Shown here: in pieces, positions 42,393-50,767 of the stretch
Position numbering within the stretch: the first letter of the stretch is position 1
How the letters are laid out: each line of letters starts with the position of its first letter
Assembly (NCBI RefSeq): GCF_025567305.1
Contig: NZ_JAOQJP010000007.1
Coordinates: 1-64,000 of the forward strand
Direction of reading: 5' to 3'
Origin: Lentihominibacter butyricus
GTDB taxonomy: Bacteria; Bacillota; Clostridia; Peptostreptococcales; Anaerovoracaceae
Length of the DNA: 64,000 nt
Notes under the pieces: generated by a model
The model's database searches: none
Told to the model about the DNA's origin: nothing
The model's input: only the letters and a program-made list of their open reading frames with translations
Translations under genes and position numbers: made by a program

Positions 42393-42551
42393 ATGAGAAC
42401 GAAAACGATAAGATTGAGAAGCAAAAAGGGGATGGAGCTTGTACAGGTCGCGATTTTAGTTGCCATCGCGGTGGCACTGGGTCTGATATTCAAGACGGAG
42501 ATAACGGATTTTGTCAATAAGACTTTCGAAGGACTCAGTGATTTCAACTGA
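42393..42551 (+). CDS. small Flp-like prepilin, 52 residues
   Basis: A 52-residue peptide: basic start RTKTIRLRSKKG, then MELVQVAILVAIAVALGLIF and a short soluble end FKTEITDFVNKTFEGLSDFN. The Gly followed by a hydrophobic helix with an early Glu is a class III (Flp-type) prepilin signal, cut by a TadV/prepilin peptidase after Gly. AAGGAGG lies 5 bases before ATG, the best ribosome site of the cluster, as expected for the major pilin. No peptidase gene is in this window. Confidence 0.72.
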   Translation: MRTKTIRLRSKKGMELVQVAILVAIAVALGLIFKTEITDFVNKTFEGLSDFN

Positions 42552-42984
42552 TGCGGCAGAGGGCATGACAGATAAGGCAAAGCTCCGCAGCAGAAAGGGC
42601 AGTTACATAATGGAAGCGGCAGTAGTGCTCCCCGTGATCATTTTCGTGCTGATAACCATCGTCCTGATAGTGATGTTTTTCTACAGTCAGATGACGGAAC
42701 GCAGCCGGCTCCACGTAGCCATGAGGTGTGAAGCCGGACTGGCGGCCGGGAGCACGGTGTATGCAGGCGATAGTGAGAGGAGCGCAGATACTGATGCGGA
42801 GATATACACCGAGAAAACAGTATCAGGAAGCGAAGCAAGCGGCAGAAAATACCTGATAATGAAGTACCGCGGCGTTTTGGAAAAAAGGGGGATATTCGTC
42901 GTGGAGGGAAAATGTTCAGGAACCGACGGGGCGCGATATGTACGCTACTATGATCTGATAAAGGGTATTGGGAATGAAGAATAA
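42538..42984 (+). CDS. TadE-like pseudopilin
   Basis: A 148-residue TadE-type protein. RSRKGSYIMEAAVVLPVIIFVLITIVLIVMFFY is a pilin-like hydrophobic start after a basic region; the rest is a soluble domain. TadE proteins are minor pilins of Tad fibres. GTG 42538, inside the previous gene and preceded by GAAGGA, is the best start; ATG 42565 has its site too close. Its stop overlaps the next gene by 11 bases. Confidence 0.7.
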   Translation: MISTDAAEGMTDKAKLRSRKGSYIMEAAVVLPVIIFVLITIVLIVMFFYSQMTERSRLHVAMRCEAGLAAGSTVYAGDSERSADTDAEIYTEKTVSGSEASGRKYLIMKYRGVLEKRGIFVVEGKCSGTDGARYVRYYDLIKGIGNEE

Positions 42985-44188
42985 TAAAAGAGGCAGCAGT
43001 GCGGTCTTTCTGATGGTGGTGCTTGCAGCGCTGATAGCAGTGACGCTGGCGCTTATATATGGAGCAAGGGCAGAGTGTGTCAAAAGCAGAGCAGACGGAA
43101 TCATAAACCTTGCAGGAGATTCCGTTATGTCTGAATACGACCGCGATATCCAGAAAGAGTATGGCATTTTTCTGCTAAAAGGGGATGATGCTGCATTGAG
43201 TAAGAAGCTGCGCAGATATCTGGAGTATTCGTTTAAAAATATGAAAGACGTTGACATAGAAGCTGCAGAAGTATCAGGCAGCAGATTTTCGACATCCAAT
43301 ATCGATCCTGTAAAGGAGCAGATTTTGGAATATATGGAACTGGCAGTTGCTGAAGACGGGTTCGGTATGTGGAAAGGCGGTACAGAGCGGGACGAGGATG
43401 AAAGCATTACAGAAAGCAGGAGCCTGAGACACGGTCCCACAGCTGTATCGCTGCCTTCCGCATCGCTTCCGGACAAGAGCCTGACGGCGCTTGCCGAGTC
43501 TTTGGCATCGGATATAAAGGAGATAGACAAGGCGTTTGAAAAGGGAACGGATACATATCTGCTGAACAGGTATATACTGACTCATTTCAACAGCAGGACA
43601 TATAAAGCGAAGGAAGAGCATTTTTTCAACAGTGAAGCGGAGTACATACTGGGAGGTGAGCTGACTGACCGGAAAAATGAAAAACGCGTGGAGATGGCGC
43701 TCAAGGCTATGAGGTTCCCGCTCAATCTTGCTCATATATACAGCGATCCTGCCAAAAAGGCAGAAACGCTCGCTATGGCAGAGATACTCACGCCGGGTGC
43801 CGCGGCGCCTGCGACTCAGGCACTGCTCGCGTCGACATGGGCGTATGCGGAGTCCGACAATGATGTGAAGCTGCTGTGGCAGAGCGGCAAAGTACCGGTG
43901 ACAAAAGATGAAAGCACATGGGCTGTGGATCTTGACAGTGCGGTAGACGGGATAACACAGGGGATATTCAGACCGGATATTGAGAAAGGCTATGATTACA
44001 GTCAGTATCTGCAGGTACTGTTGTTTTTCAAGGATGAAAACGTGAAAGTAAGCAGGATCATGGATCTGATACAGATAAACACCAGGATGAAGTACGATAG
44101 CGATTTTCTTATCAATGAATGCTTTACAGGTATAAGTATAGATGTGAAGGTGAACGGTGTTGATTACAGTTATGAAAAAAAGTACTAA
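42974..44188 (+). CDS. DUF5702-type Tad-associated protein
   Basis: A 404-residue protein with one N-terminal helix (SSAVFLMVVLAALIAVTLALIYGARAE) and a long soluble outer part. The pattern, including DRDIQKEYGIFLLKGDD, fits DUF5702, found in clostridial Tad loci beside TadE genes; TadG-like function is assumed. ATG 42974 is used; an earlier TTG at 42968 is possible. Overlaps at both ends tie it to the operon. Confidence 0.75.
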   Translation: MKNNKRGSSAVFLMVVLAALIAVTLALIYGARAECVKSRADGIINLAGDSVMSEYDRDIQKEYGIFLLKGDDAALSKKLRRYLEYSFKNMKDVDIEAAEVSGSRFSTSNIDPVKEQILEYMELAVAEDGFGMWKGGTERDEDESITESRSLRHGPTAVSLPSASLPDKSLTALAESLASDIKEIDKAFEKGTDTYLLNRYILTHFNSRTYKAKEEHFFNSEAEYILGGELTDRKNEKRVEMALKAMRFPLNLAHIYSDPAKKAETLAMAEILTPGAAAPATQALLASTWAYAESDNDVKLLWQSGKVPVTKDESTWAVDLDSAVDGITQGIFRPDIEKGYDYSQYLQVLLFFKDENVKVSRIMDLIQINTRMKYDSDFLINECFTGISIDVKVNGVDYSYEKKY

Positions 44189-44927
44189 AGGGTTTTACAC
44201 GCTTGAAGCGGCGATCTTCCTTCCGTTCGTGATCCTCGCAGTGTTGTCGCTGGGGTATTTCATCAGGATAGAGGGCACATGGGAAAACTGCATCCACGGC
44301 GCTGTCGATGAAAGTGCAGTCATAGCTGCGAGATCGTGCAACGGTGTCGAGCCGTACATGACAGCGGAAAAAGTCAGAAACAGGATACTTGAGGACAATC
44401 CGAAGCTGGATGATCTTGAGATAAGGAATGTCAGGATATTTTATTCGGATCTTCAAGGCGACAAGCTGATTTCCTACAGGATCAGGGCAGGGCAGGAGAT
44501 CTCATTTCCACTGGGATTCCGGAAAGATTTTGCGCTTGACTGCAGGATAAAATTCAGAGGGTTCGTGGGCAGAGAATGTCGTGGAGATCCGATGGGAGTA
44601 TCAGGACTTGAAACCGATGCGGCTAAACAACCGGTATGGTATTTTCCTCATTCAGGCAGGAGATATCATAAGGAAAACTGCACATATGTAAAGGCATCGG
44701 TGCATCCTGTGATACTTACGGAAAGTGTGAAGAAGCGATACAGCGCATGCAGGACGTGCAGATCGGGGAAGATTGCAAACGGAAGTGTCGTATTCTGCTT
44801 TGAAAACAGCGGCAGTTCGTATCACGACGGGACGTGCAGGACGATCAGGCGCAGAAGCGCAGTCATAGATAAGGCAGAGGCCGAGAAAAAGGGATACAGT
44901 CCATGCAGCAAATGCGGCGGCAACTGA
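44172..44927 (+). CDS. TadE-like protein with two Cys/His metal-binding modules
   Basis: A 251-residue protein. Residues 1-35 have the TadE start KKSTKGFYTLEAAIFLPFVILAVLSLGYF; a soluble domain follows. The C-terminal 90 residues hold two copies of a module with pattern YHxxxC...(Y)SxCxxC: YHKENC...ACRTC, then YHDGTC...PCSKC. This resembles the small Ada-like metal-binding domain found at the ends of exported nucleases. Two zinc sites on the outer face are inferred. It starts inside the previous gene (overlap 17 bases). Confidence 0.75.
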   Translation: MKKSTKGFYTLEAAIFLPFVILAVLSLGYFIRIEGTWENCIHGAVDESAVIAARSCNGVEPYMTAEKVRNRILEDNPKLDDLEIRNVRIFYSDLQGDKLISYRIRAGQEISFPLGFRKDFALDCRIKFRGFVGRECRGDPMGVSGLETDAAKQPVWYFPHSGRRYHKENCTYVKASVHPVILTESVKKRYSACRTCRSGKIANGSVVFCFENSGSSYHDGTCRTIRRRSAVIDKAEAEKKGYSPCSKCGGN

Positions 44928-45020
44928 TATGAGTTGATATGAAATGCCGCAAGTGTGATGAGTGTGTGTCGGCATAATGGTATGTTGAGATATATAACGG
45001 TAGAGAAAGAAGGAACAGCA

Positions 45021-45572
45021 ATGTGGGAAAATAAGAATTTCAGAGTGAGGCTAGAGGAAAACGCGATGCAGGATTTCGAGAAGGTGATGCTCACGTCGGG
45101 TGAATGCAATCTGTTCATACCGATGGGGTTCGTCAGTGAAAACGGCAGGGAATACGGCAGCTACAACTGCAGCGGATTTGCCCCGCTCAGCAGCTATCGC
45201 ATAGAGCGTACGGAAGATGCACTTTATATACTGGAAAATGTGCTGATAATACTGAAAAGTGCAGTAGAATATTACATAGACCCGGCGAAAGTGACGGTGA
45301 CGAGCGACACTGTTTTTTACAATAAAGACACGGGTCAGATAAAGATCGCATACATTCCGCTGAGAGAAGAAAATATAAACCTGAGAAAAAACATGGTGAG
45401 CTTCATAGGACAGCTTAAAGCCGAGCTTCGCGATGAGAAGGAAAAGTATCTGATCGAAGCAGCGAAATATATCTATTATCATAATTACTCTCTGCGCGAG
45501 ATGATAAATAAGGCAGGAATGCTGAAAAGACAGCTCTATATGGAGATGCACGGTGATGACAGGGCTTCGTGA
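45021..45572 (+). CDS. DUF6382-like protein without FHA domain
   Basis: A 183-residue soluble protein resembling the N-terminal DUF6382 domain: DFEKVMLTSGECNLFIPMGF near the start and SYNCSGFAPLSSYRIE later. In relatives this domain is followed by a FHA domain; here it ends after a basic helix. Such proteins lie next to Tad genes in Clostridia and may link them to signalling. ATG 45021 has GAAGGA upstream; an earlier in-frame start at 44955 lacks a site. Confidence 0.68.
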   Translation: MWENKNFRVRLEENAMQDFEKVMLTSGECNLFIPMGFVSENGREYGSYNCSGFAPLSSYRIERTEDALYILENVLIILKSAVEYYIDPAKVTVTSDTVFYNKDTGQIKIAYIPLREENINLRKNMVSFIGQLKAELRDEKEKYLIEAAKYIYYHNYSLREMINKAGMLKRQLYMEMHGDDRAS

Positions 45573-45603
45573 TATATGTGGTGAGGCATGGATATATGGT
45601 CAC

Positions 45604-45645
45604 TCTGCACGTGTGAAAGCAGTTCACGGTGCAGAGGTTTTTCTT
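45604..45645 (+). terminator. terminator of the Tad cluster
   Basis: TCTGCAC-GTGTGAA pairs with TTCAC-GGTGCAGA around AGCAG, followed by TTTTTCTTTT. Confidence 0.75.
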
Positions 45646-45764
45646 TTGATAAAAAATGTAGTATAATGTAAAATATATTTATCGTACATCTTGTCTGCAA
45701 AGTGTAATAAAGCTCTCGCCTGATTAATAGTATTTAATATACTACAGGAAGAGAGGAAAAAGTG

Positions 45765-46286
45765 ATGCAAAGAAGAAGGCAGCCCAGAAGAGGTTACAGA
45801 GGGGCCCAGAGGCACGGTGCGAAGCCGAATTTTATTCCGGTGATACTGATATTGTGTCTTTCGGTCGGATGCGGATATGCCACAGCTAAATATGTCGTGG
45901 ATCCGGTAGTGAATTATGTGCCGCAGATCGCGGCAGGATCAGATGTATCGGATCAGAGCACTCAGAAGCAGGACGGATCTGCAGCATCAGACAAGGCGGG
46001 ATCCGGGAAAGAAAGTAAAAGCAAGGCATCATCAGGAGTTGTGGAAGATGAAGCTGATGTAAAGGAAACCGAAGTCGCAGGATATGCAGTGCAGTATGGA
46101 TGCTATTCCGGGAAAGCGGCGGCTGAGACTGCGATGTCTTCGCTTGGGATTTCAGGCCTTCAGGTGGTGGAGCAGAACAAGATGTATAAGATCATAGGTG
46201 AAATATTCGAAAGCAAGGATAAAGCAAAAGAAGCGCTTGATTCGGCTGGAACAGACAATGCATTCGTTACGACTGTATACAAGTAG
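45765..46286 (+). CDS. SPOR-domain membrane protein
   Basis: A 173-residue protein: a very basic cytoplasmic start (QRRRQPRRGYRGAQRHGAKP), one membrane helix (about 24-45), a Ser/Lys-rich linker and a C-terminal SPOR-like domain (YAVQYGCYSGKAAAETAMSSL... YKIIGEIFESKDKAKEAL). SPOR domains bind denuded peptidoglycan, so a role at the wall or septum is likely. GAGAGGAAAA precedes ATG 45765; a GTG one codon earlier is possible. Confidence 0.8.
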   Translation: MQRRRQPRRGYRGAQRHGAKPNFIPVILILCLSVGCGYATAKYVVDPVVNYVPQIAAGSDVSDQSTQKQDGSAASDKAGSGKESKSKASSGVVEDEADVKETEVAGYAVQYGCYSGKAAAETAMSSLGISGLQVVEQNKMYKIIGEIFESKDKAKEALDSAGTDNAFVTTVYK

Positions 46287-46335
46287 GATGCAGGAAGATC
46301 CTGCCGGGGATTATAAAGAGAAAAGGAAAGACTAT

Positions 46336-47628
46336 ATGATACCATTATCTACCAGGATGCGGCCTTCGAAACTGCAGGATTTCGTGGGACAAACTCATTT
46401 CATGTTTGAAGGCTCGCTGTTTTACAACTCCATAAAAAACAAGACCTTTGATTCTGCGATCTTTTTCGGTCCGTCAGGCACCGGCAAGACGACTCTTGCC
46501 AGGATAATAGCCAGTGAGATCGACAGCAATTTTGTTGAGATAAATGCTTCTACTACAGGCACAAAGGAGCTCAAGGTCATACTTGAGAATGCATCGACTA
46601 GATTTTACGGTCTGCAGCAGGAGACGACATGTCTTTATGTGGACGAGGTCCACCGGTGGAACAAGCTGCAGCAGGATTCGCTTCTAAAGGCTCTGGAGGA
46701 GGGGGTCATAAAGTTTATAGGAAGCACGACGGAAAACCCGTATTTTTCGGTAAATAACGCTATCATAAGTCGTGTCAGGAACATATATGAGTTCAGAAGA
46801 CTTGAAACAGGTGAGATACTCGGGATACTTAAAAGAACTCTTGAAGATACTGAAAAAGGGTTCGGCGGGCTGCAGATAAAATATGATGAGGACGCACTGC
46901 GCATACTTGCAGATATGAGCGGCGGAGACTGCAGAGTAGCACTCGATACGCTTGGTTTCATAGTTGACAACCTCAGCGAAGGAATGACTCTGGACAGGAA
47001 AATAGTGGGTGAAGCTATGCAGCAGCAGACCACTTTTTACGATAAAGAAGAAGACAAGTACAATCTCCTTTCGGCACTTCAGAAATCCGTGAGAGGCAGC
47101 GATCCGCATGCGGCGGTCCATTATCTCGCAAGGCTGCTGGAGGGCGGCGCCGATATAGTGATGATAGGAAGGCGTCTGATGGTGATGGCCAGTGAGGATA
47201 TAGGGATGGCGTATCCGAGTGCTATATCTATAGTCACTTCATGCGTCCAGGCGGCACAGATGATAGGACTGCCGGAAGCGAAGATAAATCTTGCACAGGC
47301 AGTGGTCCTGCTGGCATCATGTCCGAAATCGAATGCATCTAACGAAGCACTGAACAGAGCGATCGCAGATCTCAGAAGCAGGAAGATCGATGATGTGCCG
47401 GCACACCTGATGGATTCTCATTACGGCGGTGCGGAGAAACTCGGCAGAGGTCTCGATTACAAGTATCCGCATGCGTACGGAGGATATGTGACGCAGCAGT
47501 ATCTGCCGGACAACCTTTACAGGGAAGGTGTAAAGTACTACATCCCTACGATGAACGGCAGTGAAGGTGCATTCAAAAAATATCTTGAGGAGCTGGAGAA
47601 AATAGATGAAAAAAATAGTAAGGGCTGA
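46336..47628 (+). CDS. rarA: replication-associated recombination protein RarA
   Basis: A 430-residue AAA+ clamp-loader-like ATPase. MRPSKLQDFVGQ opens the family; Walker A GPSGTGKT is at 45-52, Walker B LYVDEVHR near 105, sensor STTENPYF near 130, and the C-terminal tetramerisation part includes GADIVMIGRRLMVMASEDIGMAYP. RarA/MgsA acts at stalled replication forks with SSB. ATG 46336 is used with AAAAGGAAAG upstream. Its end overlaps ispH by 23 bases. Confidence 0.92.
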   Translation: MIPLSTRMRPSKLQDFVGQTHFMFEGSLFYNSIKNKTFDSAIFFGPSGTGKTTLARIIASEIDSNFVEINASTTGTKELKVILENASTRFYGLQQETTCLYVDEVHRWNKLQQDSLLKALEEGVIKFIGSTTENPYFSVNNAIISRVRNIYEFRRLETGEILGILKRTLEDTEKGFGGLQIKYDEDALRILADMSGGDCRVALDTLGFIVDNLSEGMTLDRKIVGEAMQQQTTFYDKEEDKYNLLSALQKSVRGSDPHAAVHYLARLLEGGADIVMIGRRLMVMASEDIGMAYPSAISIVTSCVQAAQMIGLPEAKINLAQAVVLLASCPKSNASNEALNRAIADLRSRKIDDVPAHLMDSHYGGAEKLGRGLDYKYPHAYGGYVTQQYLPDNLYREGVKYYIPTMNGSEGAFKKYLEELEKIDEKNSKG

Positions 47629-49558
47629 GAATGCGGGGTTCTGCTTCGGCGTCAGACAGGCGATAGAAAAAGCGGAAAAGGCGGCGGAGGAAAACGAAGG
47701 AAATATTTTTTCCATGGGTCCGCTGATACATAATGAACGTGTGACGGACGATCTTGAGAAGAAAGGAATAAAAATAGCGGAGTCTCTGGATGAGGTCAGT
47801 GAAGGCGATATCGTGATAATAAGGTCTCACGGAGAAGGCAAGGCTTTTTATGATGAAGCAGCCGCAAAAAAAATAAAGCTGATAGACGCGACCTGTCCTT
47901 TCGTTGCGAAGATACACAATCTGGTGCACGACACTGAGAAACAGGTCGTGATAGTGGGGGACAGGAATCATCCGGAAGTGATGGGTATCTTCGGATGGTG
48001 CAGAAATCCTGCAGTGGTAGTCAGCTCATATGATGAAGCAGCTGCGATAGAGGCAGATGACCTGTTCGTAGTTACACAGACGACTATAAAAGAGGAGATG
48101 CTGAACAGTGTCACAGATGCGCTTTCCGCAGCCGGCAGGGATTTCACTGTAAATAATACGATATGCAGCGCTACGACGAAGCGACAGCAGGCATGCGAGA
48201 AGCTGGCACGTGAGTCTGACCTGATGATCGTCATCGGCGGTCGGAAAAGTTCGAATACTAAGAAATTATGTGAAATTTCTAAAAAGTTCTGCGCAAATAC
48301 CTTTTTTGTTGAAAATATTGAAGATTTACCGTTGAAAGAAGTGCAAAAATGTAATAGAATAGGAATAGCGGCGGGCGCTTCGACACCCGAATGCACTATT
48401 AAGGAGGTTATTGCCAGAATGAGTGATGTTACACTTGAAAACAATGAATTAAACATGAACGATCTTATGGACGAAATCGAAAAGTCCCTGAGATTACCAA
48501 GAGGTGGCGAGATCGTCACAGGGAAAGTTCACCAGGTTACTGACAAAGAAGTTATTGTAAATTTAGGATGCAAAAAGGATGGAATTCTCCCTATCTCAGA
48601 GGTGAGCTTAGAAGAAGGTCAAACTTTATCAGACGCGTTTAAAGTCGATGACGAGATCCAGGCAAAAGTTATCAAAACAGATGACGGAGACGGCGGTATT
48701 TTACTTTCAAAGAAAAAGCTTGAAATCAGTGCTAACTGGGATGAAATCGTCAAAGCACTTGAAGATAAAACAGTACTTGAAGTCAAAGTAACAAGACCGG
48801 TAAACGGTGGAGTTATTGCTGAATACAAAGAAGTATCAGGATTTATTCCGCTTTCACAGCTTTCCGACCACTACGTTGAAAATGCAGAAGAGTTTGTTGG
48901 TCAGACTATGGAAGTCAGAGTTTCCAGAGTAGATCAGAGAAGAAACAGAGCTGTGTTCTCACACAAGCTGTTCCTGAACGAAGAAAAAGACAAGCTCGTT
49001 GCAGAAATTTGGGAAAACCTGAATGTCGGCGATGTTGTTGAAGGTACTGTAATGAGATTTACAGATTATGGTGCATTCGTAGATATCGGCGGAATCGACG
49101 GACTTCTGCACATTTCAGAGATTTCGTGGGGAAGACTCAAGCACCCTCAGGAAGTTCTCAGCATCGGACAGAAGATCAACGTCAAGGTTCTTTCAATGAA
49201 CGCAGAAAAAGGAAAGATCTCATTAGGTCTCAAGCAGAATCAGCCTGAGCCTTGGAGCGTTATCGATGAAAACTACCAGGTTGGACAGGTTATCGAAGGC
49301 AAAGTAGTTCAGATCAAGGAATACGGCGCATTCGTTGAGCTCGAGCCGGGTCTTGACGGACTTGTACATATTTCAGAGGTTGCTCACAAGAGAGTAGGAA
49401 ATATAAATGATGAACTGGAAGTTGGTCAGGTAGTTACAGCTAAGATTCTCGAGATCGATAAGGACAGAAAGAGGATCAGCCTGAGCATCAGAGAAACTAT
49501 CGAACCGCCTGCAGAAGACGAAGCAGCTCCACAGGAAGCTGAAGCAGACGAAGAATAG
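47606..49558 (+). CDS. ispH: IspH fused to four ribosomal protein S1 domains
   Basis: A 650-residue fusion typical of Clostridia. Residues 1-280 are HMBPP reductase of the MEP isoprenoid pathway, with the three cluster cysteines C13 (GFCFGV), one in DATCPFV near 96 and one in NTICSATTK near 193, plus NHPEVMGI. Residues about 300-630 hold four S1 RNA-binding domains (for example GDVVEGTVMRFTDYGAFVDI), acting in translation initiation. From about 48240 the codons become AT-richer (TTA, ATT, AAA), matching a highly expressed ribosomal part. It overlaps rarA by 23 bases. Confidence 0.94.
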   Translation: MKKIVRAENAGFCFGVRQAIEKAEKAAEENEGNIFSMGPLIHNERVTDDLEKKGIKIAESLDEVSEGDIVIIRSHGEGKAFYDEAAAKKIKLIDATCPFVAKIHNLVHDTEKQVVIVGDRNHPEVMGIFGWCRNPAVVVSSYDEAAAIEADDLFVVTQTTIKEEMLNSVTDALSAAGRDFTVNNTICSATTKRQQACEKLARESDLMIVIGGRKSSNTKKLCEISKKFCANTFFVENIEDLPLKEVQKCNRIGIAAGASTPECTIKEVIARMSDVTLENNELNMNDLMDEIEKSLRLPRGGEIVTGKVHQVTDKEVIVNLGCKKDGILPISEVSLEEGQTLSDAFKVDDEIQAKVIKTDDGDGGILLSKKKLEISANWDEIVKALEDKTVLEVKVTRPVNGGVIAEYKEVSGFIPLSQLSDHYVENAEEFVGQTMEVRVSRVDQRRNRAVFSHKLFLNEEKDKLVAEIWENLNVGDVVEGTVMRFTDYGAFVDIGGIDGLLHISEISWGRLKHPQEVLSIGQKINVKVLSMNAEKGKISLGLKQNQPEPWSVIDENYQVGQVIEGKVVQIKEYGAFVELEPGLDGLVHISEVAHKRVGNINDELEVGQVVTAKILEIDKDRKRISLSIRETIEPPAEDEAAPQEAEADEE

Positions 49559-49580
49559 TTCATATTTAAACTGTTGAATT

Positions 49581-49611
49581 TAAGAGATGGTTCGCCATCT
49601 CTTATTTTTTT
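49581..49611 (+). terminator. terminator after ispH-rpsA
   Basis: TAAGAGATGG and CCATCTCTTA form a perfect 10-bp stem with a TTCG tetraloop and seven T. Confidence 0.95.
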
Positions 49612-49686
49612 AACATATGCGTTTTCGGCATATGCGGTCGATGTACCGGCCGGTGGGTCGAAACATCAATGAAAAAGGTATTTTAG

Positions 49687-50163
49687 ATGAAAAAGATATT
49701 AGTGAGTCAGTGCCTTTATGGCGGCGAGCCTGTAAGGTACGATGGAAAATCAAAAGCAGAGAATGATCCGAGATTCTCAGGCTGGAGGGAAGAGGGAATG
49801 CTGATCCCTGTCTGCCCGGAGGTTTTCGGCGGTCTGCCGGTGCCGCGTACAGATGCGCAGCGCAGAGGAAGCAGTGTAGTTACGCGTGATGGACGCGACG
49901 TCACCGGGCAGTACTCCGCAGGTGCAGAGGAGGCGGTCAGGCTGGCTCTGGAACACCGGGTCGTATGTGCGATCATGAAAGAAAAGAGTCCGTCGTGCGG
50001 AAGCAGCATGATATATGACGGCAGTTTTTCAGGGGAACTTATAGAAGGTGAAGGACTTGCATCAGAACTGCTGAGAAAAGCAGGAGTCCGGGTCTTTTCG
50101 GAAAATCAGCTTGATGAAGTGGAGAAACTGATCAGTGATAATGAGGTTGACGAAGACGTATAA
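49687..50163 (+). CDS. DUF523 family protein
   Basis: A 158-residue protein with the DUF523 pattern: SQCLYGGEPVRYDG at the start, PVCPEVFGGLPVPR, a conserved EKSPSCGSSMIYDG block, and family-like length. Conserved Cys residues suggest a metal or cluster site, but the function is not known. It stands between terminators, followed after 33 bases by the shikimate-kinase-like gene, probably in the same transcript. Confidence 0.87.
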   Translation: MKKILVSQCLYGGEPVRYDGKSKAENDPRFSGWREEGMLIPVCPEVFGGLPVPRTDAQRRGSSVVTRDGRDVTGQYSAGAEEAVRLALEHRVVCAIMKEKSPSCGSSMIYDGSFSGELIEGEGLASELLRKAGVRVFSENQLDEVEKLISDNEVDEDV

Positions 50164-50196
50164 GCCGTATTTGTTATGGCACAGAAGGGGAAATGA

Positions 50197-50703
50197 ATGA
50201 AAAATATAATTCTTATAGGAATGCCGGCATGCGGCAAGAGTGTTACAGGAGTGATACTCGCAAAATCTCTGAAGATGAATTTTATAGACGCCGATCTTCT
50301 TATACAGGAGAGAGCCGGAAAGAGTCTTCAGGATATAATAAATGCTGACGGGATAGAGACTTTCAAAAGCATCGAAGAGGAAGTCCTCAATGCTATAAAT
50401 GTTAAAAACACTGTGATCGCAACAGGTGGGAGTGCGGTGTATTATGACAGCGCTATGCGCCACCTTAAGGAAAACGGCGTGGTCGTTTATATAGAAGCAT
50501 CGCTCGCAACGATAAAAAAACGTTTGAAAAATATAAGAACGAGGGGAGTTGCCATGGAAAAAGGGCAGACGATCGACGGCCTGTATGAAATGAGAGTGCC
50601 GCTTTACGAAAAATATGCGGACTGCACGGTGCGCTCGCACAGATACAGAGCCGAGAATACCGTTGAAGATATAATCTCCGGACTGGAAAAAATCAAAATA
50701 TGA
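50197..50703 (+). CDS. shikimate kinase-like P-loop kinase
   Basis: A 168-residue P-loop kinase. GMPACGKS is at residues 7-14, FIDADLLIQE follows in the place of the shikimate-binding Asp, and VIATGGSAVYY sits where shikimate kinases have the GGG loop. It differs from standard AroK: GIETFKSIEEE has Lys where the substrate-binding Arg is usual, and the third Gly of GGG is Ser. It is therefore a shikimate kinase or a relative acting on another polyol. Annotators usually call such proteins shikimate kinase. GAAGGGG precedes ATG. Confidence 0.68.
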   Translation: MKNIILIGMPACGKSVTGVILAKSLKMNFIDADLLIQERAGKSLQDIINADGIETFKSIEEEVLNAINVKNTVIATGGSAVYYDSAMRHLKENGVVVYIEASLATIKKRLKNIRTRGVAMEKGQTIDGLYEMRVPLYEKYADCTVRSHRYRAENTVEDIISGLEKIKI

Positions 50704-50706
50704 TAT

Positions 50707-50747
50707 AGCACCTGCTGACAGTTGCAATAGTCGGCAGGCGCTGTTTT
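50707..50747 (+). terminator. terminator after the kinase gene
   Basis: AGCACCTGCTGAC pairs with GTCGGCAGGCGCT, followed by six T. It also faces the end of recN. Confidence 0.85.
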
Positions 50748-50767
50748 TTAAATCTGTTTTTGCAAAT

